NCBI GenBank assembly: GCA_030538475.1
Contig: JAUNTX010000003.1
Span: 248,001 to 312,000, forward strand
Direction of reading: 5' to 3'
From: Dermabacter sp.
GTDB lineage: Bacteria > Actinomycetota > Actinomycetes > Actinomycetales > Dermabacteraceae
Length of the DNA stretch: 64,000 nt
The notes under the pieces were generated by a model. It did no database searches, was not told the origin of the DNA, and saw only the letters and a list, made by a program, of their open reading frames with translations. Both the position numbers and the translations under genes were made by a program. Each line of letters opens with the position of its first letter. The stretch's first letter is position 1. Below are positions 36,631 through 45,583 of the stretch, one piece after another.

Positions 36631-37535
36631 CCGGAGCCGAGTTCGGCGGCCATGAGCCGCAGCATCGCCCCGAGCCGTTCACGTTCGGGATACAGCGGCT
36701 CTATCGAGAGGTCCACGAGCGGTTCGGCGGTCACGTGGCCGACGGCAACGGGCCGCACGTCGCGTGCGAGCGCCTCGATCATCTGGGGCGCAAGGTCCAG
36801 CTCCGTGGCCACGTCCACGAGCGCGAGCACGGCGGGGGCTGCCGTGAACGTCACGGCATCGACCTCACGCGCCACGATTGACCGCACGAGGTCCTCAACC
36901 GCGCGCCGATCCACGGCCGGCTCCCAGCGATAGGGCGCCACCACGAAAAGCTCCCGCTCGCCGAGCGGCGCGAGGGCCGCGTCCGGTACGTAGCCGTGGC
37001 GCTGGAGACCGATGGGGCCGTCATCAATTCCCAGGTCCAGGGCGAGCTGCACCATCGAGGCGCTCGTTTCCGCCTCTGAACTGGGCGCATCGGGCAGGCC
37101 CCACTTGCGCACAACGCCTCGCCCCTTGGCGCCGCGGCAGATGATCTGCGTGTGCCGCAGGTAGTCCATGACCCGCTCGCGCAGAGGTTCATCGATGATG
37201 GCGAGCCACGAGTTCATGCCCTGGCCCGTCGTCACGAAGAAGGTGGCCGGGGCGGCCTCCAGGAGCGCGTGGGTTTCCTCGATGAGGTGGGTATCGTCCT
37301 CGACGGGAACGATCCGCATGGTCGGGGCGTGCACGGTGCTTGCGCCGAGGCGCTCGAGGGCGCTGACCTGATCCTCGGCCCGGCGCGCTGCGGTGACGGC
37401 CACGCGGAGCCCTTCAAGGGGCCGCTGCCCGGCCGCGGCATCCTGGCTCTGACTCTCTCCTGCCCGGGAGGCCGGATCGTGCAGGCCGCTCTCGCGGGCG
37501 GCGGGTTGGGGAGTGCTGTCGCTGGTCACGGGCAT
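36612..37535 (-). CDS. hemD: Uroporphyrinogen-III synthase
   Basis: 307 aa. The enzyme cyclises hydroxymethylbilane to uroporphyrinogen III, the branch point for siroheme. After a Ser/Gln-rich N-terminal tail (1-38), the bilobed HemD fold starts at GLRVAVTAARRAEDQ, with FVVAPYRWEPAVDRRAVEDLV and DAVTFTAAPAVLAL in the second half. HemD sequences diverge strongly, so the call also leans on position in nirB-cobA-hemD. It starts 37 nt after the cobA stop. Confidence 0.85.
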   Translation of the reverse strand: MPVTSDSTPQPAARESGLHDPASRAGESQSQDAAAGQRPLEGLRVAVTAARRAEDQVSALERLGASTVHAPTMRIVPVEDDTHLIEETHALLEAAPATFFVTTGQGMNSWLAIIDEPLRERVMDYLRHTQIICRGAKGRGVVRKWGLPDAPSSEAETSASMVQLALDLGIDDGPIGLQRHGYVPDAALAPLGERELFVVAPYRWEPAVDRRAVEDLVRSIVAREVDAVTFTAAPAVLALVDVATELDLAPQMIEALARDVRPVAVGHVTAEPLVDLSIEPLYPERERLGAMLRLMAAELGSGYSAAR

Positions 37536-37572
37536 CTCATCTTTCGGTCTTGGGGCAGTGGGCAGCTCTGGG

Positions 37573-38655
37573 CTACGGCTGGTCCAGCGCGGCAGTGGGT
37601 TCGCGACGGTTCACGACCTCGCCAATCGCGATGATCGCCGGATTCTTCACCGCGCGCGCCCGGGCGTCCTCGACGGCCGTGCCGAGGCTCGTCATGGTGT
37701 GGCGTTCGTGCGGCGTGAAGCCCTGCTCGATGAGCGCCACCCCGGTCTCGGGACTCATGCCTGCCTCCAGCAGGGAGGAGACTGTGGACTCGAAGGTGGC
37801 CACGCCCATGAGGATCATGATCGTGCCGCCGAGGTCCACGAGCCCGCGCGCTTCCTTCTCGCTCAGGACCTCGTGCGCGGAGATGATCGTGACGGTGCGC
37901 GTCACGTGCCGCAGGGTCGCGGAGATCCCCGCGTGGGCGGGTACGGCGAGCGCGCTCGTCACACCCGGCACGATATCGACCGGGATGGAGCGTTCGGCCA
38001 GGTAGCGCCACTCTTCCCCGCCGCGACCGAAGATGAAAACGTCGCCGCCCTTGAGGCGCACCACGTGGGCACCAGCCGCGGCCAGCTGATACATCTCCTC
38101 GTTGATCCGCTCCTGGGCCAGGCGGTGCCGGCCCGGGCTCTTGCCCACGTCCACGATGATCGCGCCGGGCGCCAGGTCCAGGGCCTCGAGCGCGATGCCG
38201 AGCCGGTCCAGGAAGATGACGTCGGCGTGGGCGATCTCGGTGAGGGCCTGGAGGGTGAGCAGCGACGGGTCACCGGGGCCGCCGCCCACGAGGCTCACGC
38301 GACCGACGGCGCTCTCGTCTCGATACTCGATGTCGGGCCCGTGATTCCCGTCCGGTACATCGACCAGTTCCACGGGGGCAGCGGCGAGCTCCGTGGGAAT
38401 CTCCGCGGCCGATTCCACGAGGAGGCCGTGCGCCTCGCTCCCCCGCTGGATCACGAGGTCACCGAGACCGCGGTCGCTCAGGAGGGACTCGAAGGCTTGC
38501 AGGCGTTCGCGGCCCGGGGCGCCTCCCACGATGACGGTCGCGCCGTCGTGGGCGAGCGCGCGGGCGGCCCTCCACGCGGCGGCGCCGGGCAGATGCCTCA
38601 CATCGAAGACTCGGCGCCGCACGTCCGTGGACAGGTGAAAGTGAGTGGCCCTCAC
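37573..38655 (-). CDS. cobA: Uroporphyrinogen-III C-methyltransferase with a vestigial N-terminal domain
   Basis: 360 aa. The SUMT domain occupies about 118-350: RVSLVGGGPGDPSLLTL, VRLKGGDVFIFGRGGEE, and IVPGVTSALAVPAHAGI; it methylates uroporphyrinogen III twice to precorrin-2. The first ~110 residues resemble the start of the CysG precorrin-2 dehydrogenase domain, but the usual GGG-x-x-A nucleotide loop is replaced by HLPGAAAW (21-28) and the domain is short. NAD binding is therefore unlikely. GTG 38655 overlaps the nirB stop (GTGA). The open frame further upstream is a nirB shadow. Confidence 0.9.
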   Translation of the reverse strand: MRATHFHLSTDVRRRVFDVRHLPGAAAWRAARALAHDGATVIVGGAPGRERLQAFESLLSDRGLGDLVIQRGSEAHGLLVESAAEIPTELAAAPVELVDVPDGNHGPDIEYRDESAVGRVSLVGGGPGDPSLLTLQALTEIAHADVIFLDRLGIALEALDLAPGAIIVDVGKSPGRHRLAQERINEEMYQLAAAGAHVVRLKGGDVFIFGRGGEEWRYLAERSIPVDIVPGVTSALAVPAHAGISATLRHVTRTVTIISAHEVLSEKEARGLVDLGGTIMILMGVATFESTVSSLLEAGMSPETGVALIEQGFTPHERHTMTSLGTAVEDARARAVKNPAIIAIGEVVNRREPTAALDQP

Positions 38656-41327
38656 AGGTCGGCAGGATTCAGTTCCTCGCCGCGCGCCCCCCGGAAAGCG
38701 ATCGTCGGCCCGTTGATGAGCACCTGCTGGCGCTCCTCGAGCGTGGCCGGGCGGTTCTGGTCGCGTTCGGGCATGCGGGCGAAGAGCGGGTCTGCCGCCT
38801 CGGGTGCGTTGATGAAGGAACGGAAGCGAGCGAGCTTCGCGGGGTCCTTCATCGTCGCGACCCATTCGTCCTCGTGGCCGTCCACGAACTCCTGCATTTC
38901 CGCCTCGAGTTCGTCGGCAATCCCGAGCGAATCGTTGACCACCACGTCGATCACGTGGTCGATGCCGCCCTCGAGCGAATCCATCCACGCGGCCGTGCGC
39001 TGCAACTTTTCGGCGCTGCGGATGTAGTAGCCGAGGTAGCGGTCGATGTAGCGCACGAGCGTTTCGTCGTCGAGGTCCTGGGCGAGCGTTTCCGCGTGAC
39101 GGGGCGTGAAGCCGCCGTTGCCACCCACGTACAGGTTCCAGCCCTTGTCGGTCGCGATGACCCCGATGTCCTTACCGCGCGCCTCCGCGCACTCGCGGGC
39201 GCAGCCCGAGACGCCGATCTTGAACTTGTGCGGGGAACGCAGGCCCTTGTAGCGGTTCTCGAGGTGGATCGCCATGCCCACCGAATCCTGCTGGCCGAAG
39301 CGGCACCACGTGCTGCCCACGCAGCTCTTGACCGTGCGAAGGCTCTTGCCGTACGCCTGACCGGACTCGAAGCCCGCGTCCACGAGCCGCTTCCAGATGT
39401 GCGGCAGCTGTTCGAGCCGGGCTCCGAAGAGGCCGATGCGCTGCGCGCCCGTGAGCTTCGTGTAGAGATTGAAGTCGCGTCCCACCTCGGCGATCACGCC
39501 GAGCATGTCGGGCGTGATTTCGCCGCCGGGGATGCGCGGCACCACCGAGTATGTGCCGTCCTTTTGCATGTTGCCGATGAAGCGGTCGTTCGTGTCCTGC
39601 AGGCTGCCGAGCCCCTTGTCGAGGATGTAGCGGTCCCGCTGGGAGGCGAGGATCGAGGCGACTGTGGGCTTGCAGACGTCGCAGCCGTGACCCACGCCGT
39701 GCTTCTGAATGATCTCCGGGAACGTGGTGAGCTTTTCCGCCCTGACGATCGCGTACAGCTCGCTGCGCGGCATCTCGAAGTGCTCACACAGGGCCTTGGA
39801 GACGGAGATGCCCGCCTTCGACAGCTCGTTAGCGAGGATCTTGCTCATCAGGGGGATGCACGAGCCGCACTGGGTGCCGGCCGTGGTCATCGCCTTGAGC
39901 GTGGCAATGTCCTGCGCGGGCTGACCGAAGTCGCCTTCGCCGGCAATCGCTTCCTTGAGGGTGCCCGCGGTGATGTTGTTGCACGAACACACCACCACTT
40001 CGTCGGGGAAGTCGCCCGTGTCGGGCGCTTCGGCGCCCGAGGCGGCGAGGTAGGCCGACGGATCGCCGGGAAGCTCGCGGCCGATGTAGGCGCGCAGGGT
40101 CGAGTAGTTCGAGGCGTCGCCCACGAGGATGCCGCCGCGCAGCGTCTTCGCGTCGGGGCTCAGCACGAGCCGCTGGTAGATGCCGCGAATGGGATCGGCG
40201 TACACGACATCGAGCGAGTCCTTCTCCGCGCCCTTCGCGTCGCCGAAGCTGGCCACGTCGATCCCGGACAGCTTGAGCTTGGTCGAACCATCGACCTCAC
40301 CGAAGAGGGCCTTGCCACCCAGCAGCCGGTCCGCGACCACTTCGGCCATCGTGTTCGCCGGGGCCACGAGGCCAATCGTGACGCCCTCCATGGCCGCCAC
40401 TTCGCCAATCGCCCACACGTTCTCGTGCGAGGTCTTGCAGTCCTGGCCCACCATGATGCCGCCGCGCGGGCCCATCTCGAAGCCGTTGACCTTGCCAAGT
40501 TCGTCGCGCGGGCGGATACCCACGGCGAGGCACACGAGGTCGGCGTCGAGCTTCGTGCCGTCGGACAGGGCCACCCCTGCCACGTTCGTGGGGGAGCCGT
40601 CGTCGGCCTCTCCCCTGCCCTTCTTCACGCGGGGAAGGACCTGCTCGAGGCTCACTCCGGTGTGCAGGATGATGCCGCGCTGCTCGATGAGGTGGTTGAG
40701 GAGGTTGCCGCCGCCTTCGTCGAGCTGGGCGGGCATGAGCCAGCCGGCGAGCTCGACGAGGTGTACTTCGTAGCCTTCGGCGGCGAGTCCGCCCGCGGCT
40801 TCGAGGCCCAGGAGGCCGCCGCCGAGCACGACGGCTTTGCCGGTGCGCTGGTCGTCGTCCTTGAGCGCCTCGACCGTGGCGCTCATGCCGTCCACGTCGT
40901 CAATCGTGCGGTAGACGAAGACGCCCTTGGTTTCCCAGCCGTTGATGGGCGGGGTGAAGGCGTTGGAGCCCGTGGCGATCACGAGCTCGTCGTACCCGTA
41001 GATGGTGCCGGACTGGGTGCGCACCGTCTTTGCGTCCAGATCAATCGAGTTCACGCGGTCCGACAGGTGCAGATCCACGTGGGGCTCTTCCCACAGGGTC
41101 GGATCGCCGAGCGTGAGGTCGTAGTCCTTATCCCAGCGCTTCGCCAGGTTCACGCGATCGTAGGGGGCGAGCGCCTCCTCAGAAATGACGGTGACCTTGT
41201 ATCGACGTTCATCGTCGCGGCGATGCAGGGTTTCGGCGAAGCGATGAGCAGCTGGACCGCCGCCGATCACCACCACGTGCTTGACCTGTGCTTCTTCGAC
41301 GGGGGCATTCGCGTTGGCAACGCTCAC
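38652..41327 (-). CDS. nirB: Assimilatory nitrite reductase, large subunit NirB
   Basis: 891 aa; reduces nitrite to ammonium with NAD(P)H in the cytoplasm. Order: FAD/NADH domain (VVVIGGGPAAHRFAE near residue 18, VVLGGGLLGLEAAGGLA), a BFD-like [2Fe-2S] domain (VVVCSCNNIT ... QCGSC), then the sulfite/nitrite reductase core with siroheme and 4Fe-4S ligands (SCVGSTWC and GVSGCAREC). All cofactor cysteines are present. GTG 41327 is preceded by GGAGGAG. Its partner nirD is not downstream but divergent on the other strand. Confidence 0.96.
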   Translation of the reverse strand: MSVANANAPVEEAQVKHVVVIGGGPAAHRFAETLHRRDDERRYKVTVISEEALAPYDRVNLAKRWDKDYDLTLGDPTLWEEPHVDLHLSDRVNSIDLDAKTVRTQSGTIYGYDELVIATGSNAFTPPINGWETKGVFVYRTIDDVDGMSATVEALKDDDQRTGKAVVLGGGLLGLEAAGGLAAEGYEVHLVELAGWLMPAQLDEGGGNLLNHLIEQRGIILHTGVSLEQVLPRVKKGRGEADDGSPTNVAGVALSDGTKLDADLVCLAVGIRPRDELGKVNGFEMGPRGGIMVGQDCKTSHENVWAIGEVAAMEGVTIGLVAPANTMAEVVADRLLGGKALFGEVDGSTKLKLSGIDVASFGDAKGAEKDSLDVVYADPIRGIYQRLVLSPDAKTLRGGILVGDASNYSTLRAYIGRELPGDPSAYLAASGAEAPDTGDFPDEVVVCSCNNITAGTLKEAIAGEGDFGQPAQDIATLKAMTTAGTQCGSCIPLMSKILANELSKAGISVSKALCEHFEMPRSELYAIVRAEKLTTFPEIIQKHGVGHGCDVCKPTVASILASQRDRYILDKGLGSLQDTNDRFIGNMQKDGTYSVVPRIPGGEITPDMLGVIAEVGRDFNLYTKLTGAQRIGLFGARLEQLPHIWKRLVDAGFESGQAYGKSLRTVKSCVGSTWCRFGQQDSVGMAIHLENRYKGLRSPHKFKIGVSGCARECAEARGKDIGVIATDKGWNLYVGGNGGFTPRHAETLAQDLDDETLVRYIDRYLGYYIRSAEKLQRTAAWMDSLEGGIDHVIDVVVNDSLGIADELEAEMQEFVDGHEDEWVATMKDPAKLARFRSFINAPEAADPLFARMPERDQNRPATLEERQQVLINGPTIAFRGARGEELNPADL

Positions 41328-41476
41328 GGCAGCTCCTCCAGTGGGGCAACTTCTTGGACATCATTGAACGTACCCTGGCATTCCTAGTGTTCTATGGGAC
41401 GGGCGTCCTCAGCTGGGCCGATAGAATGAGCGTGTCCGTGAGCAATGCCGTGAAGGTGACGAACGAGGTATCGATG

Positions 41477-41863
41477 ATGAGCGACGAGAACTGGCAGATC
41501 GTATGCAAGGTGGCCGATCTGGAGTCGGAATGGGGCGAAGCGGCCCTGTTTGGCACCGAACAGATCGCCGTGTTCAAGGCGTGGGATGACGCCATCTACA
41601 TCACGTCCAACATTGATCCGCGCACCGAGCAGGGAGTGATGAGCCGCGGCATCGTGGGCGATCACGAGGTTGATGGAGAGCGCCGCCCCACCATCGCGAG
41701 CCCGCTGTATAAGGAAAGCTACGACCTGGCCACGGGGCACTGCTACACGACCTCGAACTTCCGCCTGCCCGTGTACGCCTCGCGCGTGAGCGAGGACGGC
41801 GTTCTCGAGGTGGACCTCAACTCGAAGACCGACGCCGTATCCAAGGCGCTTCCCCAGCGCTGA
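41477..41863 (+). CDS. nirD: Nitrite reductase small subunit NirD
   Basis: 128 aa, Rieske-fold protein of the NirD class that lacks the Rieske iron-sulfur ligands. Recognisable stretches are WQIVCKVADLESEWG, EQIAVFKAWDD, MSRGIVGD and SPLYKESYDLATGHCYT. Start ATG 41477 has GAGGT seven nt upstream; ATG 41474 is adjacent. Transcribed divergently from nirB across 149 nt, with a TAGAAT (41422-41427) that could be its -10 box. Usually nirB and nirD are codirectional. Confidence 0.9.
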   Translation: MSDENWQIVCKVADLESEWGEAALFGTEQIAVFKAWDDAIYITSNIDPRTEQGVMSRGIVGDHEVDGERRPTIASPLYKESYDLATGHCYTTSNFRLPVYASRVSEDGVLEVDLNSKTDAVSKALPQR

Positions 41864-41900
41864 TCCGGCTTCAGCCCGACGCCACGGCAGGGCCGCGGCG

Positions 41901-41924
41901 CATTCCCCGGTGACATCTCCGGGG
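41901..41924. terminator. Putative terminator between nirD and tag
   Basis: Hairpin CCCCGG-N8-CCGGGG just downstream of the nirD stop, with a second overlapping GGGGTATCCCC pairing right after it. It lies between convergent genes. No T-run. Confidence 0.45.
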
Positions 41925-41940
41925 TATCCCCGGTAGCACG

Positions 41941-42576
41941 TCAGCGGGCGCCGAGGGCCGAGGCGTTCTTCGTGCCGTCGGGCGCGAAGATTCCCGAGCT
42001 TCCCCGGCGGTGCGAGCCGACCAGGTGGGTGTCGTACAGCCCCACCGCTTCCATGAGCGCGAAGCATGTGGTGGGGCCGACGAAGCGAAAGCCGAGAGCC
42101 TTGAGGTCCGTGGACATACGCGTCGAGACCTCATCGCGGGAGGGGACGTCGCTCGGGGTCTGGGGAGCGTAGGTTCGCTCCGGAAGATACCCCCAGATCA
42201 CCTCGCCCAGGTGCGTGCCCCGCTCGCGCAGAGCGAGGGCCGCCCGCGCGTTGGTCACGGTGGCCTCGATCTTTCTCCGGTTGCGCACGATCCGCGGATC
42301 GGCGAGCAGCCGTTCGATATCCGGCACCTCCATCGCCGCCACGGCGTCCACATCGAAGCCGTGGAATACCTGTCGAAAGGCGTCCCTCTTGGCGAGGATC
42401 GTGGACCAGCTGAGGCCGCACTGGAACGCTTCGAGGCTGAGGCGTTCGAACATGGCGCTCTCGCCCACGACCGGCATGCCCCACTCGGTGTCGTAGTACT
42501 CGCGTAGGAGCGGCGAGGCGTTCGCCCACGCGGGTCGGATCAGGCCGTCGGCGTCCTCAAGTTCTGGGTTCGTCAT
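41941..42576 (-). CDS. tag: DNA-3-methyladenine glycosylase I (Tag-like) lacking zinc ligands
   Basis: 211 aa base-excision repair enzyme removing 3-methyladenine. The core is well conserved: REYYDTEWGMP, SLEAFQCGLSW with the catalytic Glu49, NRRKIEATVTNA, and GFRFVGPTTC. However, three of the four residues that make the zinc snap in E. coli Tag (Cys4, His17, His175, Cys179) are changed: Pro15 and Tyr28 replace the first two, His184 is kept, and Ser188 replaces the last Cys. Single gene, no operon. Confidence 0.9.
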   Translation of the reverse strand: MTNPELEDADGLIRPAWANASPLLREYYDTEWGMPVVGESAMFERLSLEAFQCGLSWSTILAKRDAFRQVFHGFDVDAVAAMEVPDIERLLADPRIVRNRRKIEATVTNARAALALRERGTHLGEVIWGYLPERTYAPQTPSDVPSRDEVSTRMSTDLKALGFRFVGPTTCFALMEAVGLYDTHLVGSHRRGSSGIFAPDGTKNASALGAR

Positions 42577-42688
42577 GCCTCCACCCTAGGCTCGCGGATG
42601 CTCTCGCTGGAAGCCCAGAGCACGGTGTGGATACCTAAGCGCGCCGCCGACAATCAGCACCGCACCCTGGCCGACTACTCGATGCGCC

Positions 42689-43576
42689 TCAGGCCCCAGC
42701 GCCCCCGGCGGGCGCGGCATCGGCATCCTCGTCGGGATCGATCTGCCCGATGGGCTCGCGCTTTTCCGCCTGGAACTGATCCTCGATACGGCCGAGCGCC
42801 CAGTAGGCGGAAATGGAGATGTCGCGCTTGGCGATCCCGAGGTCCTTGACCAGGTAGCGGCGAAGCTCCTTCGTCAGGGCCCGCTCGGCGTGGCAGAACA
42901 CCTGCACGCCGCCCTCCTCGATGAGGGACGCGGGAAGGTCGAAAACTCGGACGGCCTCGAGGAGGTCGGAACGCTGACCGACAACCCAGGTCACCTCGAC
43001 GCCCGCGGGGTGGCTGAGGTCCAGGAGGCGATCCGCAGCATGCTCCACGTGAATGAAGGTGTGCCCCCGGGCCGTGGGCGCCATCGCTTCGAGCGCCGCG
43101 GCAATGGCCGGCAGGGCGGCGAGGTCGCCGATGAGGAGGTGGAACGGCGCGTCGTCGCGCGGCGAGTAGCCGCCTCCGGCGCCCATCATCGCGATCTGGT
43201 CACCGGGCCAGGCGGCGTCGGCCCAGTCGCTTGCGATCCCGGTCTGTCCGGGCTGCTTGTGGATCACGAAGTCGATCCAGATCTCGTTCGCTTCGGTGTC
43301 CCAGCGGCGCACCGTGTAGGTGCGCTTGGAGGGCATGGATTCCGGGTTTTCCTTGCGCAGACGGTCCATGTCGTAGGGCGGGAGCAGATCGCCGCCCGGC
43401 TGCGGGATGAGGAGCTTGACGTAGCGGTCCGTGTGATCGTTGTAGCGCAGGTCGCTCACGCCGTCGCCGCCGAGCACGAGGCGCACCAGGTGTTCGCTCA
43501 GTTGCTGCTTGCCGCGGACGGTGAGGACGGCTTGGGACTTCTTGGAGCGAGGACGATCATCCTTAGTCGTGGTCAT
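42689..43576 (-). CDS. Siderophore-interacting protein (FAD-binding ferric-chelate reductase)
   Basis: 295 aa, ViuB/SIP family flavoprotein that reduces ferric siderophores in the cytoplasm to release iron. An N-terminal FAD-binding barrel has the RxYT-like KRTYTVRRWD and a preceding YVKLLIP strand. The C-terminal NAD(P)H-like domain carries HLLIGDLAALPAIAAALE and the terminal YWALGRIEDQFQ. It ends in an acidic Ala/Gly tail. No siderophore synthesis or uptake genes adjoin it. Confidence 0.9.
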   Translation of the reverse strand: MTTTKDDRPRSKKSQAVLTVRGKQQLSEHLVRLVLGGDGVSDLRYNDHTDRYVKLLIPQPGGDLLPPYDMDRLRKENPESMPSKRTYTVRRWDTEANEIWIDFVIHKQPGQTGIASDWADAAWPGDQIAMMGAGGGYSPRDDAPFHLLIGDLAALPAIAAALEAMAPTARGHTFIHVEHAADRLLDLSHPAGVEVTWVVGQRSDLLEAVRVFDLPASLIEEGGVQVFCHAERALTKELRRYLVKDLGIAKRDISISAYWALGRIEDQFQAEKREPIGQIDPDEDADAAPAGGAGA

Positions 43577-43649
43577 GGCTCACCAGCGTACGCGGAATCT
43601 CTGAATATTGCGCCGCACGCCTTGCAAAAAGCTCGCCGCGCAACGAAGA

Positions 43650-43684
43650 CGAGGGCGGGCGCCGATAATCGGCACCCGCCCTCG
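43650..43684 (-). terminator. Intrinsic terminator downstream of trxA
   Basis: Sixteen-bp stem (one mismatch) with a 3-nt loop, from CGAGGGCGGG to CCCGCCCTCG. It lies between the trxA stop and the next gene on the minus strand, so it ends the thioredoxin message. Confidence 0.8.
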
Positions 43685-43700
43685 TTCACGTGGCGATGAT

Positions 43701-44075
43701 TCAGGCCTTGGCGGCCTTCTCCTTCGCTTCGGCGTAGGCCTTGCGCACCTCGTCCATATCCAGGCCGCGCACCTGGGAGATGAGGGAGTCAAGATCGGCC
43801 TGGCGCAGCGCGCCGGGCTGGCCGAAGACCGGGATGCCTTCGCGGTAGGCGACGATGGTGGGGATCGAGGTGGCGCCGTACTGCATCTGCAGCTCGGTCT
43901 GGTCCTCGGTGTCCACCTTCGCGAACGTCACGTCGGGGTTTTCTTCGGACGCCTTCTCGAAGATCGGGGCGAAGCGCTGGCACGGCCCGCACCAGTCGGC
44001 CCAGAAGTCGATGAACACGATGCCGTCCTTGACGAGCTCGTCGTGGTTCTCTTTGGTCATGGTAATGGTGGTCAT
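43701..44075 (-). CDS. trxA: Thioredoxin
   Basis: 124-residue cytoplasmic thiol-disulfide oxidoreductase. Active site WCGPC with Cys29 and Cys32, cis-proline in SIPTIV (about residue 71), and FIDFWADWC before it. A C-terminal extension of about 20 residues beyond the usual fold (DMDEVRKAYAEAKEKAAKA) is helical and charged. Twenty-seven nt after hisS on the same strand. Confidence 0.94.
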   Translation of the reverse strand: MTTITMTKENHDELVKDGIVFIDFWADWCGPCQRFAPIFEKASEENPDVTFAKVDTEDQTELQMQYGATSIPTIVAYREGIPVFGQPGALRQADLDSLISQVRGLDMDEVRKAYAEAKEKAAKA

Positions 44076-44102
44076 GGCTGGATAACTCCCACTCTCTGCT
44101 GG

Positions 44103-45479
44103 CTATTCCGTGTCCGTATCCCGGGTGGCGCGGACCACACGGGCGTGGCGATCCTCCGCGGGCGGCTCCCACGTGTCGCAGTGCGCGCTCGATTGTTCCC
44201 CGCTGCGGATGTCCTTGACATCGCCCGTGAGCGGATCTTCCGCCGCCGGGAACCACACGTAGGGAATGGATCGCCGATCAGCGTACTGGATCTGCTTGCC
44301 GAACTTTGCCGCCTTCGGCGCCACTTCCGTGTTGATGCCGCGGGCCCTGAGGCGACGGGCCACCTCGACGCTCACTTCTCGCTCGGACTCCGAGGCCACG
44401 GCCACGAGGATTGCGGTGGGGACGGGGCGCGTGGCCTCCACGAGCTTTTCCCGCACGAGGCGAGAGACGAGACGGGACAGCCCGATCGAGAGGCCGACGC
44501 CGGGGTAGGTGTGGCGATTGTCGGCCGCGAGCGCGTCGTAGCGCCCGCCCGAGCACACGGATCCGAGGTCTTCGTGACCCTCGACGAAGGTCTCAAAGAC
44601 GGTGCCCGTGTAGTAGTCGAGGCCGCGGGCGATGGAGAGGTCGGCAACGCACGCGCCGGGCGCGGAGGCGTTGACGGTGCGCACGACGAAGGCGAGGTCC
44701 TCGACGGCCGCGGCGATCTCGTCGGAGTGCACGCCGAGGCCCGCGACCTGCGGGGCGAGGTCCGCGTCGGTGGCGCGAATCGAGGCGAACGCGAGGCATC
44801 CGCGCGCCTGCTCCTCGGTGGCGCCGGCCTTCTCGATGAGCAGGCGCTGCACCTGCTCCTCGCCCACCTTCGCGAGCTTGTCCAGTTCGCGCAGCACGGC
44901 ATCGATCTCGGTGAGGCCGAGGGCGCGGAAGACCGCCTCGGACAGGCGGCGGTTGTTGACGCTGATGGTGAAGCCGGGGATCGGCAGGCGCGTGAGCACG
45001 TCGGCCATGACGATCGCGACATCGGCGTCCATGTGTGCGGGCAGTGCATCGAGGCCCACGATGTCGATATCGGCCTGGTAGAACTCGCGGAAGCGGCCGT
45101 CCTGGGGGCGCTCGCCGCGCCACACCTTCTGCACCTGGTAGCGGCGGAAGGGGAAGGTTAGCGCGTGCTGGTTTTCGAGCACGTAGCGTGCCAGCGGCAC
45201 CGTGAGGTCGAAGTGCAGGCCGAGGCGTCGGTCCTCGCCAGCGTCGGCCGCCTCCGACTGCTCCCCCTGATCCGCGTGCAGGCGGGAGATCACGTACACC
45301 TCTTTGTCGATCTCTCCCTTGCGCAGCAACTGGCTCATGGGCTCGACCGCTCGGGTCTCGATCCCGGCAAAGCCGTGCAGTTCCGCGACCTCGCGGAAGG
45401 TGTCGATGACGTACTGTTCGACGGCGCGTTCGGCGGGCAGCCATTCGGGAAAGCCGGACAGCGGCATGATCTTAGCCAC
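44103..45479 (-). CDS. hisS: Histidyl-tRNA synthetase
   Basis: Class II synthetase, 458 aa. Motif 2 region VWRGERPQDGRFREFYQADID, histidine-binding GLDYYTGTVFE, motif 3 GVGLSIGLSRL, and a C-terminal anticodon-binding domain. GTG 45479 with AGGAG five nt upstream; the in-frame extension to 45518 is unlikely. Encoded after the MBL hydrolase gene as in other actinobacteria. Confidence 0.96.
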   Translation of the reverse strand: MAKIMPLSGFPEWLPAERAVEQYVIDTFREVAELHGFAGIETRAVEPMSQLLRKGEIDKEVYVISRLHADQGEQSEAADAGEDRRLGLHFDLTVPLARYVLENQHALTFPFRRYQVQKVWRGERPQDGRFREFYQADIDIVGLDALPAHMDADVAIVMADVLTRLPIPGFTISVNNRRLSEAVFRALGLTEIDAVLRELDKLAKVGEEQVQRLLIEKAGATEEQARGCLAFASIRATDADLAPQVAGLGVHSDEIAAAVEDLAFVVRTVNASAPGACVADLSIARGLDYYTGTVFETFVEGHEDLGSVCSGGRYDALAADNRHTYPGVGLSIGLSRLVSRLVREKLVEATRPVPTAILVAVASESEREVSVEVARRLRARGINTEVAPKAAKFGKQIQYADRRSIPYVWFPAAEDPLTGDVKDIRSGEQSSAHCDTWEPPAEDRHARVVRATRDTDTE

Positions 45480-45583
45480 GGGGACTCCTAGCGGGGTGAG
45501 GTGCCCGAGTGGGGGCACGTGAGGTGAGGCGGGTGGGACGAGGCGCGAGGGTGACGCGCGGGGTGGGGTGAGGGAACCGGGCG

